Assembly: GCA_963813375.1 (NCBI GenBank)
Contig: CAWEYT010000010.1
Span: 124,001 to 188,000, forward strand
Direction: 5' to 3'
DNA from: DASTFY01 sp963813375
GTDB lineage: Bacteria; Actinomycetota; Acidimicrobiia; Acidimicrobiales; Ilumatobacteraceae
DNA: 64,000 nucleotides
The stretch's first letter is position 1. Every line of letters begins with the position of its first letter. The notes beneath the pieces were generated by a model. It did no database searches. It saw only the letters and a list, made by a program, of their open reading frames with translations, and had not been told where the DNA came from. Shown here in pieces: positions 29,374-44,281 of this stretch. The position numbers and the translations under genes were made by a program.

Positions 29374-30130
29374 GCGTCCACCCCCGTCATCGGCGCCCGC
29401 GCGTGCACGAACAGCTCGACGTTGCCGTCGGCGCCGCGCAGGGAGTGAGTCCACCCAACCCATGATGGTCGCGCCCGCGGCACGCAGGGCGTCATCGATC
29501 CGGTGTCGCACCTCGGCGCGGACGCCCGGATCGCGCACCACGCCACGACCTCGGGAGACCTCGGCGCGACCGGCCTCGAACTGGGGCTTCACGAGCAGCA
29601 CGAGCGGTGCGCCCGGCCGGCACACGCCGAGGAGGGCCGGGAGCACGGGCACGAGGGAGATGAACGACAGGTCGGCCACGACCATGTCGACCTCACCGCC
29701 GATGTCTGTCGCCTGCAGGTGGCGGACGTTGCACCGCTCGCGCACCACCACCCTTGGATCGTCCCGTATCGCGGGGTGGAGCTGGCCGTGCCCGACGTCG
29801 ATGGCCACGACCTGCGCCGCGCCCCGTTGGAGCAGGCAGTCGGTGAATCCTCCCGTGGACGCGCCGGCGTCGAGGACGCGCCGAGCCCGCGACGTCGACG
29901 GCGAACGCGGTCAGGGACGCGTCGAGCTTGTCGCCCCCGCGCCCGACGAATCGGGACGGTGGCCCCAGCACCTCCACCGGATCGGAGGGCGCCACCAGCC
30001 GTGACGGCTTGGCCGCCACCGCGCCCTTGACGGTGACGCGGTGGTCGGCGATCGCCGCGTGCGCGACCGCTCGGCTCGGCGCCAGTCCCCGCCGGACCAG
30101 CTCCACATCGAGGCGGCGGCGGACGGTCAC
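29370..30130 (-). CDS. tlyA: TlyA family rRNA methyltransferase (two frame breaks)
   Basis: TlyA 2'-O-methylates 16S and 23S rRNA and is needed for capreomycin sensitivity in mycobacteria. The N-terminal S4 domain reads RRRLDVELVRRGLAPSR and GAVAAKPSRLV, then VGRGGDKLDASLTAF. Frame breaks near 29880 and 29440 flank the methyltransferase core, which includes DAGASTGGFTD, QVVAIDVGHGQ, VVADLSFISLVPVLP and LVKPQFEAGR. The tail reads GNVELFVHARAP to TGA 29370, overlapping nadK. Joined length is about 252 aa. The GTG start at 30130 lies 19 bp after the lysine-rich protein gene. Confidence 0.87.
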
Positions 30131-30149
30131 GGGGCCGCGATGCGGCCGA

Positions 30150-30686
30150 TCAGCGGCTGGCCGTCTTCTTCGCTGCGGTCTTCTTGGCCGGCGCGCGCTT
30201 GGTGGTGGACTTCTTCGCCGCGCGCTTGGCGGGAGCCTTCTTGGCGGCTGACCTCTTGGCGGCCGACTTCTTCGCAGCCGACTTCTTGGCGGTGGACTTC
30301 TTCGCCGCCGACTTCTTCGATGGGGCCTTCTTCGTCGAGCTCTTCGTCGCCGGGCTGGCGGCGGCCGGTGCCGTCTTCGTTCCCGAGGACGAACGCAGAC
30401 CGATTCGGCTGGCGAGCTCTTCGACGCGAGCCTCCAGGTCGCCGAGATCGATGCCGAGGTTCTCGAGCTGCTTGGCCACCTCGCGCTGGACGGTGCGAAC
30501 GACCTCCTCGGTGTTCTTGCGCCCCGCGTCGATCAGCTCCTGCATCGTGGTCTGGGCCTCCTCCATGCGGAGCTGCCCCGCCTCCTGCATCTCCTTCACG
30601 ATGTCCTCGGCCTTGGCCTGCGTCATCTGCGTGAAGGACAAGCCGGCGTCGATGAGACGCTTGATCAGATCATTGGTGGCAACCAT
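30150..30686 (-). CDS. Coiled-coil protein with histone H1-like lysine/alanine tail
   Basis: This encodes 178 aa in two parts. Residues 1-95 are predicted helical and amphipathic (DLIKRLIDAGLSFTQMTQ, AEDIVKEMQEAGQL, EVAKQLENLGIDLGDLEARV), resembling phasin-like or polyhydroxyalkanoate-associated coiled coils. Residues about 110-178 are repeats of the AAKKS/APAKR type, as in histone H1-like DNA-binding tails of HupB, Hc1 or PhaF. It probably coats DNA or links granules to the nucleoid; this is inference. The ATG at 30684-30686 lies 7 nt after TAGGCT. It heads the unit leading into tlyA. Confidence 0.8.
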   Translation of the reverse strand: MVATNDLIKRLIDAGLSFTQMTQAKAEDIVKEMQEAGQLRMEEAQTTMQELIDAGRKNTEEVVRTVQREVAKQLENLGIDLGDLEARVEELASRIGLRSSSGTKTAPAAASPATKSSTKKAPSKKSAAKKSTAKKSAAKKSAAKRSAAKKAPAKRAAKKSTTKRAPAKKTAAKKTASR

Positions 30687-30693
30687 TCGATCA

Positions 30694-30699
30694 AGCCTA
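30694..30699 (-). promoter_or_regulatory. Leaderless -10 box for the lysine-rich protein
   Basis: TAGGCT lies 7 nt before the ATG at 30686. The box also supports this ATG over the longer frame beginning at 30716. Confidence 0.5.
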
Positions 30700-30735
30700 C
30701 GGCGTGAACGCGACAAGCCACGCCCGGTGGTCGCG

Positions 30736-31512
30736 TCAACGAGTGAGGAGATGATCGACCATGACCGCGAGATCGGCCGCGTCGAAGGTCGGTGACGGAT
30801 CGACTGCTACGCCCGGCGCCGTCACGCCCGAGCGCACCAACCCGAACCCGATCCCGAGGCGAGCGGCGAAGTCGCCGTCGGTCTCCTGGCGGTCGCCGAT
30901 CATCACCGCGCCGTCCAGCACACCGCCGAGCTCGGCTCGCACGAGGTCCGCCATCGGTTGATACGGCTTGCCCGCCACCACGGGCTGTTGACCGCTGGCC
31001 TTGGCGACGGCGGCCAGCAGTGCGCCACCTCCGGGGATGGGTCCGTCGGGCGTCGGGTAGGTGGCGTCGTCGTTCGTCCCGATGAGCCGGGCCCCCGCAC
31101 GGATGGCGGCGTTGGCCCGGCGCAGGGCGTCGTAGTCGAAGTCGCGCGTGAAGCCGACGAGCACGGCGTCCACGGGACCGTCGTCGACCACTTCCGCTCC
31201 GCGGCCGTGCAACGCCTGCACAATGCCAGGCCCACCGACGACGAGGGCCCGCTCCCCACGCTCCACCAATCGCGCCGCAGCCATCGCCGAGCTGAGGACG
31301 TCACCCGCCGCGGGCACGCCGACCTTCTCGAGCGCCGCCTCCACGTCCTCGCGCATCAGAGAGGAGTTGTTGGTGACGAAGAGGACGCGGTGCCCGGTTG
31401 CCCGCAATCGTGCGATGGCGTCGGCCGATCCGGAGATGGCGCGCAACGAGAGCCAGATCACGCCGTCGAGATCGCAGATGATGGGCGCGCCGGGAGCAAA
31501 GGGCAATGTCAC
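30736..31512 (-). CDS. HAD superfamily IIA phosphatase (NagD type)
   Basis: This encodes about 258 aa. Motif I is ICDLDGVIW near residue 12, motif II is VLFVTNNSS, the C2-cap has LVVGGPGIVQAL, and the late motifs AGKPYQPM (Lys) and VMIGDRQETDGDFAA (acidic pair) complete a HAD-IIA phosphatase. Relatives dephosphorylate small sugar or polyol phosphates; in M. tuberculosis the gene at this place encodes a glycerol-3-phosphate phosphatase. The start is set at GTG 31510-31512; TTG 31506 is possible. It diverges from the DUF1015 gene. Confidence 0.83.
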   Translation of the reverse strand: MTLPFAPGAPIICDLDGVIWLSLRAISGSADAIARLRATGHRVLFVTNNSSLMREDVEAALEKVGVPAAGDVLSSAMAAARLVERGERALVVGGPGIVQALHGRGAEVVDDGPVDAVLVGFTRDFDYDALRRANAAIRAGARLIGTNDDATYPTPDGPIPGGGALLAAVAKASGQQPVVAGKPYQPMADLVRAELGGVLDGAVMIGDRQETDGDFAARLGIGFGLVRSGVTAPGVAVDPSPTFDAADLAVMVDHLLTR

Positions 31513-31535
31513 GGGCTGGATGCTGCCATGACGGC

Positions 31536-32765
31536 ATGCCAGCCTTGACGTCCGTGCCCCGCTTCGAGCCCTTCGTGGGTCTGCGCTACGACACCTCACA
31601 GGTGGACCTGGACGAGGTCGTGGCCCCGCCCTACGACGTCCTGAGCGACGCCGAGCGCGAGGAGCTGGCCGACCGCCATCCCGCCAACATCGTGAGGGTC
31701 GACGTGCCACCCGAGTCCGATGGGGCGGGCCGGTACGAACGGGCGGCGCTCACGCTCCAGCAGTGGCGTGAGGAGGGCATCATGCGGTCTGACGAGCGAC
31801 CCTCGTTCACGTTGTACCGCATGGCCTTCACCGACGAGGCCGGACGGGCCCGCTCCACCGTCGGGATCATCGGCGCGCTCGAGGTGTCGCCCGAGGGGGC
31901 CGAGCCGGCCGCCGGCCACGGCGTGCTCCCCCACGAACGGACCACACCCAAGGCCTCGACCGACCGGCTCGAGCTGACCCGCGCCACGCACGCCAACCTG
32001 TCTCCGATCTGGGGGCTCTCACTGGCGCCGGGGCTGACCGGACTGGTGATGGAGCGGGGCACGCCGCGGGGATCGACGGTCGATGACGCCGGCGTGTCCC
32101 ACACGGTCGAGCTCGTCGACGACCCCGAGCGCTGCGCCGCCATCAGCGCCGCCGTCGCAGGTCACGCGGTGCTCATCGCCGACGGTCACCACCGCTACGG
32201 CGTGAGCCAGCAGTACCGGGAGGAGTGCCGGGCAGCGAACGGTGGTCGCCCCGGGCCGTACGACCTCACCATGGCCTACGTGGGGGAGCTGGTCGAGGAG
32301 CAGCTCAGCGTGGCGCCCATCCACCGCCTGCTCGACGGCCTGCCGGCCGGGCGGGACTGGCTCGAGGTCCTGACGCCGTGGTTCGACACCGAACCGGCCG
32401 GACCGGCGACGCCCGAGCTGGCGGCCTCCCTGGTGGAGCTCGACGCGCTCGCCTTCGTCGAGGCCGACGGCACCGCCACGCTGCTGCGGCCGAGAGCCGA
32501 TCGGTTCGACGGGGTGAGGGACCTCGACTCCATCCGGCTGGAGCACGCGCTGGCCGACGTGCCCCACGTCCTTCGCTACGAGCCCCAGTTGGCGTCCGTG
32601 GTCGCCGCCCTGGCCGCCGGAGCGGCCCAGGCCGCCGTTCTCGTCCGCCCCGTGAGCGTGGCCGAGATCGAACGCACGGCCAGCGAGGGTGCGCTCATGC
32701 CGCCGAAGTCGACGTTCTTCACCCCGAAGCTGCGGACGGGCCTCGTCGTCCGCCCGCTCGACTGA
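31536..32765 (+). CDS. DUF1015 family protein
   Basis: This encodes 409 aa of the DUF1015 (SerK-like) family. The N-terminus has FVGLRYDTSQVDLDEVVAPPYDVLS and HPANIVRVD; the central signature is VLIADGHHRYGVSQQY near residue 215; the end has MPPKSTFFTPKLRTGLVVRPL. An archaeal member is an ADP-dependent serine kinase, but the bacterial function is not established. The ATG at 31536 is used; an in-frame ATG at 31506 has an AAAGGG-type ribosome site and is also possible, overlapping the divergent HAD gene. Confidence 0.8.
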   Translation: MPALTSVPRFEPFVGLRYDTSQVDLDEVVAPPYDVLSDAEREELADRHPANIVRVDVPPESDGAGRYERAALTLQQWREEGIMRSDERPSFTLYRMAFTDEAGRARSTVGIIGALEVSPEGAEPAAGHGVLPHERTTPKASTDRLELTRATHANLSPIWGLSLAPGLTGLVMERGTPRGSTVDDAGVSHTVELVDDPERCAAISAAVAGHAVLIADGHHRYGVSQQYREECRAANGGRPGPYDLTMAYVGELVEEQLSVAPIHRLLDGLPAGRDWLEVLTPWFDTEPAGPATPELAASLVELDALAFVEADGTATLLRPRADRFDGVRDLDSIRLEHALADVPHVLRYEPQLASVVAALAAGAAQAAVLVRPVSVAEIERTASEGALMPPKSTFFTPKLRTGLVVRPLD

Positions 32766-32767
32766 TC

Positions 32768-32781
32768 CGCCGGACCCGGCG
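32768..32781. terminator. Short inverted repeat between convergent genes
   Basis: CGCCGG-AC-CCGGCG lies just after the DUF1015 stop, in the 42-bp gap before the korB 3' end. The stem is short, so this is weak. Confidence 0.25.
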
Positions 32782-32807
32782 CCCGAAGGTCACCATCGGC
32801 CCAATCG

Positions 32808-33826
<1,019 letters not shown>

Positions 33827-33830
<4 letters not shown>

Positions 33831-35719
33831 GCGGACCTCCGTTCCGTCAGGCCCAGGATGTCCGCATAGGCCTGCTCGAGCTCCAGGGCGGTGAACGGGG
33901 CGCCCTGGACCTTGGTGATGGGCTTGGCATCGACCAGGTACTCGGACCGGATCAGCCGGCAGAGCTGGCCGAGGTTCATCTCCGGCACGATGACGTGGCG
34001 GTAGCGGCGCACGATGTCGCCCAGGTTGGGCGGGAGCGGGTTGAGGTGGACGAGATGGACCCACGCCACCTTCGTGCCCCGCCGGGCCAGCCGCTCGACG
34101 GAGGCGTCGATGGCTGCCCAGGTGGAACCCCACCCGACCACGAGCAGCTCGGCGTCTTCGGCGCCGCGCACCACGGCGGGCGGGATGTCCTTGGCGATGC
34201 CGGCGACCTTGTCGGCCCGCAGGTGGACCATGCGCTCGTGGTTTTCGGGCTCGTAGGAGATGTTGCCGGAGCCGTCCTCCTTCTCGATGCCGCCGACCCG
34301 GTGCATCAGCCCCGGGGTGCCCGGGATGGCCCACGGCCGGGCCAGCGTCTCGGGATCCCGCAGGTACGGCCAGAACTCCATGGTCCCGTCGTCCCGCTGG
34401 TGGTTGAGCTCGGTGGCGAAGGGGACCGAGATGTCGGGCAGCGACTCGACGTCGGGAAGGTTCCACGGCTCGGCGCCGTTGGCGATGTAGCCGTCCGACA
34501 GGAGGATGACGGGCGTCCGGTACTTGAGCGCGATGCGGGCGGCCTCGATGACGGCCTCGAAGCAGTGCGAGGGGCGGTAGGCGGCCACCACCGGCACCGG
34601 CGCCTCGGCGTGGCGGCCGTACAACGCGAGGTTGAGGTCCGCCGCCTCGGTCTTCGTCGGGAGCCCGGTCGACGGGCCACCTCGTTGGATGTCGATGATG
34701 AGGAGCGGCAGCTCCAGGCTGACGGCCAGGCTGATCGTCTCGCTCTTGAGGGCTAAGCCGGGTCCGCTGGTCGTGGTCACGCCGAGATGACCGGCGAAGG
34801 CGGCACCCAGCGCCGTCCCGATCGCCGCGATCTCGTCTTCGGCCTGGAGCGTGCGCACTCCGAAGTTCTTGTGCTTGGACAGCTCGTGGAGGATGTCCGA
34901 TGCCGGGGTGATCGGGTAGCTGCCGAGGAAGACCGGCAGGTTGGCCTGCTGGCCGGCCGCCACCAGCCCCCAGGCCAGCGCGGTGTTGCCGGTGATCTGC
35001 GTGTACTCGCCGGCGGGCAGCGACGCCTTCTTGATCTCGTACTGGTGGTCGAAGACCTCGGTGGTCTCCCCGAAGTTCCAGCCGGCCTGGAAGGCGGTGC
35101 GGTTCGCCGTGCGGACCAGCTCGTTCCCGGCGAAGCGCTTGTCGATCCAGCTCAGCACCTGGTCGACGGGGCGGGAGTAGACCCAGCAGATGAGCCCGAG
35201 GGCGAAGAAGTTCTTGGAGCGGTCGGCGTCGCGGGGCTTGACGCCGAGCGGCGCGGTCGCCTCCTTGGTGAGCGAGGTCATCGGCACCTCGACGACCCGG
35301 TACCCGCCGAGGGATTCGTCCGTGAGGGGGTTGCTGGCGTAGCCGGCCTTGGCGAGGTTGCGCTCGTCGAAGGTGTCGGTGTTGATGATGAGCGTCCCGC
35401 CCTGCTCCACCCGGTGCAGCTCGTTGCGCAGTGCGGCCGGGTTCATGGCGATGAGCACGTTCGGGGCGTCGCCCGGCGTCGTGATGTCGTGGTCCGAGAT
35501 GTGGACCTGGAAGGCCGACACCCCGGCCAGGGTTCCCGCCGGGGCCCGGATCTCGGCCGGGAACTCGGGCAGCGTGGCCAGGTCGTTGCCCATCCAGGCG
35601 CTGACGCTGGTGAAGCGGTCCCCTGTGAGCTGCATCCCGTCGCCGGAGTCCCCGGCGAAGCGGATGACCACGGCGCCCAGGGACTCTGGCGCGTGTGGCC
35701 GCTCGGCGATGTCCGTCAT
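33827..35719 (-). CDS. korA: 2-oxoacid:ferredoxin oxidoreductase, fused gamma-alpha subunit
   Basis: This encodes 630 aa in the usual gamma-alpha fusion order. Residues about 15-190 form the gamma domain (IRFAGDSGDGMQLTG, ISDHDITTPGDAPNVLIAMN). The alpha part starts near residue 235 with ITGNTALAWGLVAAG and FLGSYPITPASDILHEL (YPITP signature), then EDEIAAIGTALGAAFAG, TTTSGPGLALKSE and IIDIQRGGPSTGLPTKTEAADL. The ATG at 35719 has GGGGGAG 6 nt upstream; the open frame to 35746 has no such site. It is transcribed with korB and preceded by a 33-bp tandem repeat. Confidence 0.92.
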
Positions 35720-35788
35720 GTGGCTCCCCCACCTCTGGGTTGTCATCGGCGTCTACGGTGCCGCCGTCGCCCTGGTTCGGAGTTTCCG

Positions 35789-35854
35789 TACCCAGTCTGC
35801 GTGCTCCGTGAACGGGGGTCATACCCAGGGCGTGCGTTCTCTGAACGGAAGGTA
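35789..35854 (-). repeat. Tandem 33-bp repeat upstream of korA
   Basis: Two 27-bp copies (35789-35815 and 35822-35848) match at 19 of 27 positions and start 33 bp apart, about three helical turns. On the minus strand each has CCGTTCA at one end and CTGGGTA at the other. TACCTT precedes the first copy and TATGAC separates the two. The 254-bp gap between fba and korA holds no gene; these repeats look like operator or promoter units. Confidence 0.5.
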
Positions 35855-35973
35855 CACCCGCGGCATGCCGCGAAGCAGGACACCTCGACGGCGGTGCGAC
35901 GCCCGTCACAGCGCACGTCCAGGCGGGCGCGCACCGTGGCCGGCGGGCCACGGTCGGCAGGTGGCGTCGCCGG

Positions 35974-37026
35974 TCAGGCGATGGTGACGCCGGCGTCCAG
36001 GTAGACGTCCTGGATGGCCTGCAGCAGCTCGACACCCTCGCCCATCGGGCGCTGGAAGGCCTTGCGGCCCGAGATCAGGCCCTGCCCGCCGGCCCGCTTG
36101 TTGATCACCGCGGTCCGCACGGCGGCGGCCAGGTCACCGGCGCCCTTGGATTCGCCGCCCGAGTTGATGAGCCCGATGCGGCCCATGTAGCAGTTGACGA
36201 CCTGCCACCGGCACAGGTCGATGGGGTGGTCGGTGGTGAGCTCGTCGTAGACCAGCTTGGACGTCTTGCCGTAGCCGGAGAACGCGTTGTAGCCGCCGTT
36301 GTTCTCGGGCAGCTTCTGCTTGATGATGTCGGCCTCGATCGTCACGCCCAGGTGGTTGGCCTGGGCGGTGAGGTCGGCCGACCCGTGGTAGTCGGCCTGC
36401 TCGGTCTTGAACGCGCTGTTGCGCAGGTAGCACCACAGCACCGTGAACATCCCGAGGTCGTGTGCCTCCTTGAAGGCCCGCGACACCTCCTGGATCTGGC
36501 GGGTCGACTCATCCGAGCCGAAGTAGATGGTCGCCCCGACCCCGGCCGCGCCGAGGTCGAACGCCTCCTTCACGGAGCCGAACATGATCTGGTCGAACCG
36601 GTTGGGATACGTGAGCAGCTCGTTGTGGTTGAGCTTCACGATGAAGGGGATCTTGTGGGCGTACTGGCGGCTGACCGCGGCGAGGACGCCGAACGTGGAC
36701 GCGACCGCGTTGCATCCGCCCTCGACGGCCAGGCGGCAGATGTTGGCCGGGTCGAAGTACGCCGGATTCGGCGCGAACGAGGCCGCGGCCGAGTGCTCGA
36801 TCCCTTGGTCGACCGGGAGGATCGAGAGGTAGCCGGTGCCGGCGAGCCGGCCATGGTCGTACATGGCGGAGATGCTCCGCAGCACCGCGGGGCTGCGGTC
36901 CGTCGGCACCAGGCAGCGGTCGAGGAAGTCCGGCCCAGGGAGGTGCAGATCCTCCTTGGCGATGCCCTTCGACGTGTGGTTGAGCAGGCTGTCGGCATCG
37001 TCACCGAGCAGGGCGTGGAGATCCAC
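35974..37026 (-). CDS. fbaB: Class I fructose-bisphosphate aldolase (FbaB/DhnA type)
   Basis: This encodes 350 aa of the bacterial-archaeal DhnA-type class I aldolase, which uses a Schiff-base lysine and cleaves fructose-1,6-bisphosphate. Family parts are GYLSILPVDQGIEHS, EGGCNAVASTFGVL, IPFIVKLNHNELLTYPN (barrel lysine strand), GVGATIYFGSDES and LINSGGESKGAGDL near the end. The GTG start has GAAGGAG 6-7 nt upstream. A TACGCT box at 37085-37090 could give a 50-nt leader. It is a stand-alone gene rather than part of a glycolytic operon. Confidence 0.9.
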   Translation of the reverse strand: MDLHALLGDDADSLLNHTSKGIAKEDLHLPGPDFLDRCLVPTDRSPAVLRSISAMYDHGRLAGTGYLSILPVDQGIEHSAAASFAPNPAYFDPANICRLAVEGGCNAVASTFGVLAAVSRQYAHKIPFIVKLNHNELLTYPNRFDQIMFGSVKEAFDLGAAGVGATIYFGSDESTRQIQEVSRAFKEAHDLGMFTVLWCYLRNSAFKTEQADYHGSADLTAQANHLGVTIEADIIKQKLPENNGGYNAFSGYGKTSKLVYDELTTDHPIDLCRWQVVNCYMGRIGLINSGGESKGAGDLAAAVRTAVINKRAGGQGLISGRKAFQRPMGEGVELLQAIQDVYLDAGVTIA

Positions 37027-37263
37027 GGGTGCTCCTTCACGGGGTCGGGGACGGACCGTGTGTGCACCGGCCCGAGGTCCCGCCAGCGTAGCCGCGGCCG
37101 GCCGTAGCGGGCTCGGGCCGGCTCCCGCCGCGAGCCGTGCGCGCTCGGGGCAGCTCTCGGCGAGCCAGGCCGGCTCGGCGCGGGTCAGGACCGCGTCAGG
37201 GCGGATGGCCCCGGACGGCGGCGCCGGCGAGACGACCGCCGTCCTCGGCGACCGGGCCGATCG
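37027..37263. other. Intergenic region upstream of fbaB
   Basis: No gene is seen. Near fbaB there is a GAAGGAG ribosome site and, at 37085-37090 on the minus strand, TACGCT as a candidate -10 box. The remainder is GC-rich without repeats that I can find. Confidence 0.4.
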
Positions 37264-37602
37264 TCACGGTTCGTCACCCCGGGCACCGGCCAGCGCCTCG
37301 TCCACGGCCCGGCGGGCGCGGACGCGGCTGCGCACCGGGACGACGGCGTCGGCGACCACCTCCGTCCGGCTCTGCGTGGCCCCGCCGGCCCGGAAGAACC
37401 GCCGGCGCACCTGCCCGGTGACGACGACCTCGATCCCTTCCTGCGGCAGCGAACGGTCGGGTGCCGACCACGCCACCGGGACGACGAGACGGCCGGCGGC
37501 CGTCTCGGTGGCGACGTCCAGCTGGGCCAGCGTCGTCCCGTCGGCCAGCTCCCGCACCTCCACCGGGCGACTCACGACGCCCTGCAACACGACGATGTTC
37601 AT
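37264..37602 (-). CDS. ssb: Single-stranded DNA-binding protein (short form)
   Basis: This encodes 112 aa with an OB fold: MNIVVLQGVVSRPVEVREL, TTLAQLDVATE, LVVPVAWSAP, VVVTGQVRRRFFRAGGATQSRTEVVADAVVPV. The usual acidic DDDLPF-type C-terminal tail is missing; it ends in ARGDEP. That suggests an accessory SSB rather than the main replicative protein. The ATG at 37600-37602 has GAGGGAG 6 nt upstream, so the open frame further upstream is not used. TACGGT at 37670-37675 is a candidate -10 with a leader of about 60 nt. Confidence 0.8.
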   Translation of the reverse strand: MNIVVLQGVVSRPVEVRELADGTTLAQLDVATETAAGRLVVPVAWSAPDRSLPQEGIEVVVTGQVRRRFFRAGGATQSRTEVVADAVVPVRSRVRARRAVDEALAGARGDEP

Positions 37603-37721
37603 CGCACTCCCTCGCTCTGTCCTGCTGCGCCGCAACGGCGCAATCGGGTGCTCGGGGGAAGCAACAGCCACCGTAGCGGAGGGGTGTGACACCGATGATG
37701 GGAGGCCACCGGTGGTGCGGC

Positions 37722-39070
37722 TCAGCCTCCGAGGTCAGCGAGTCGTTCGGGCACGTCGGCGAAGCTCGGGTCGCGTCGCAGGATGCGCCGGAAGTACGTC
37801 GCGGCCGAGGTGGGGTCACCGGCCCGGTCGTACAGGTCGCCTAGGACGTACCACGCCCGCAGGTGGTGGTCCTGCACCCGTCGGGGGTCGCCGGCCGCCG
37901 GTTGCATGACCGTGAGGGCGTCCTGAAGGCGCCCGCGGTCGGCGAGGGAACCGGCCATCACGATCCGCCCCTCCATCACGAGCTCGGCCGAGGGAGAGGC
38001 CTGGCGAAGCTCGTCCCACAGCGCCTCGACCGCCCGCCAGCGGCGCAACGCGCGGTAGCAGTCGGCCAGCACGGGATGCTCGTCCACCGCGCCCGTCAGG
38101 TGGCGGTAGGCCTCGAGCTCGACCGACGCCCGCTTCCAGTGCCCGAGGCGGTAGGCGGTCAGGCCGGCGAGCTCCCGCACGGCCGGCACCTCCGGCACCT
38201 CTGTGGCCAGCGGTCCCAGGATCGAGGACGCATCGCGGTACCGCTCACCCTCGAAGGCGGCGCGGGCATCACGCAGGCGGGATTCCAACCTCGGCGCGCG
38301 GCGCGGGCCACCGGCGCGTTGGAGGTCCTCGACGACGTCGTCGGGCAGCCGGCGACGCCGGCGCGGCGTGCCACCGGTGGCCGCTCTCGTCGTGGCCCGC
38401 ACGGCCTCGTCGCGGACCGATCCTTCGTCGATCCACAGGGGGATCTCGCGCCGATCTGGTGCCTCAACCGGTGGGGTGCGCGGCGACGCCCCCCGGGGCA
38501 GGCGAGCCGGCTGACCCCGCTTGGCCGCTCCCTGTCCGGAAGCGGCTCGCCCGCCCGTCCCGGGGCGACCGCCGGCGCTTCGCCGACCAGGTGCACCCGC
38601 CGAGCGACCGCCGGAGCCGCCAGTCGAGCTGGACCGGGCCCGGGTGCCCGCAGCCGGCGGACGGGACGACCGGCCGCCTGCCGCCGAGCGCCGGCGTTCG
38701 TCCGGACACCGCCGGGAGTCCTCCCCGGGGCGGTGCCCGCTGGCTCCTGCGGCACCATCGCGACGGCGCGTGCCGCTGGTAGGAGGAGCGGCCACCGGTC
38801 CGGCGACGGGTCGGTCCCGCTCCCCGCGCTCGGGCTCCGGCCGCGCCCGTTCGGCCGTCCCGGTCACCCGGCTTCGGTCGTCCGGTGCCGCGCCTGATCG
38901 CCGCCGCTGCTCCGCCCACCGCCCGCCCGCCGCTGCCACTGCCGTCATGGCCGCCCGGCCGGCTCGACTTCCGGTCCGATGAGCCAGCTCGTGCGCGACG
39001 GGCGGCCCTTGCTCCGGTCCGGGCCATACCCGCCGGGGCGCGGCGGACGAGACGGCGGCCGATCGGGCAT
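37722..39070 (-). CDS. Tetratricopeptide repeat protein with low-complexity N-terminus (start uncertain)
   Basis: The C-terminal 200 residues are helical repeats of the TPR type (ARAAFEGERYRDASSILGPL, RELAGLTAYRLGHWKRASVELEAYRHLTG, LRAWYVLGDLYDRAGDPTSAATYFRRIL). The N-terminal half is Arg/Gly/Ser/Pro-rich and probably disordered. The position corresponds to the TPR gene between tyrS and the HAD phosphatase in M. tuberculosis. An ATG at 39068-39070 (PDRPPSRPPRP) has a leaderless TAGCGT box 6 nt upstream but lies in another frame, so a frame break near 38950 would be needed; within the main frame the ATG at 38948 is the alternative. Confidence 0.65.
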
Positions 39071-39076
39071 CCCGGC

Positions 39077-39082
39077 ACGCTA
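39077..39082 (-). promoter_or_regulatory. Leaderless -10 box for the TPR gene
   Basis: TAGCGT lies 6 nt before the ATG at 39070, just downstream of the rRNA operon terminator. Confidence 0.4.
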
Positions 39083-39189
39083 CCGGTGCATCGGACCGGG
39101 GCTGCGTGACGCCGGAGCCCATGTCACGGGACGTCGGCTCCGCTGCGGCGGGCCGCTGTGGATCGAACCGTCCGGCCGGCGCCAGAGCC

Positions 39190-39229
39190 AAAACGCGAAG
39201 AAGCGCCCCGTCGAAGGGGGCGCTTCTTC
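39190..39229 (-). terminator. rRNA operon terminator
   Basis: On the minus strand a 13-bp stem (GAAGAAGCG-C4 paired with G4-CGCTTCTTC, arms 39197-39209 and 39216-39229) ends the transcript just after 5S rRNA and is followed by GCGTTTT (39190-39193 plus flanks). It is a strong intrinsic terminator. Confidence 0.85.
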
Positions 39230-39237
39230 GAGCGAAA

Positions 39238-39353
39238 TCCGGCGGCGTCCTACTCTCCCAGGGGGTCTACCCCCAAGTACCATCGGCGCTGGCGGGCTTA
39301 ACGGCCGTGTTCGGGATGGGAACGGGTGTGACTCCGCCGCCATGGCCACCGGA
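39238..39353 (-). rRNA. rrf: 5S ribosomal RNA
   Basis: The minus strand reads TCCGGTGGCCATGGCGG at the 5' end, with CACACCCGTTCCCATCCCGA in loop B/helix III and TGGGAGAGTAGGACGCCGCC at the 3' end, the usual bacterial 5S. About 116 nt. Ends are estimated from conservation. It lies 76 nt downstream of 23S and directly before the terminator. Confidence 0.93.
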
Positions 39354-39429
39354 AACCTGTTGTCAACTGGGCGCTCCGCCATACGGCGGGCAGCCCCACG
39401 AGGACTCCAGAGCGAGCACGAGCCTTGTA

Positions 39430-44281
<4,852 letters not shown>

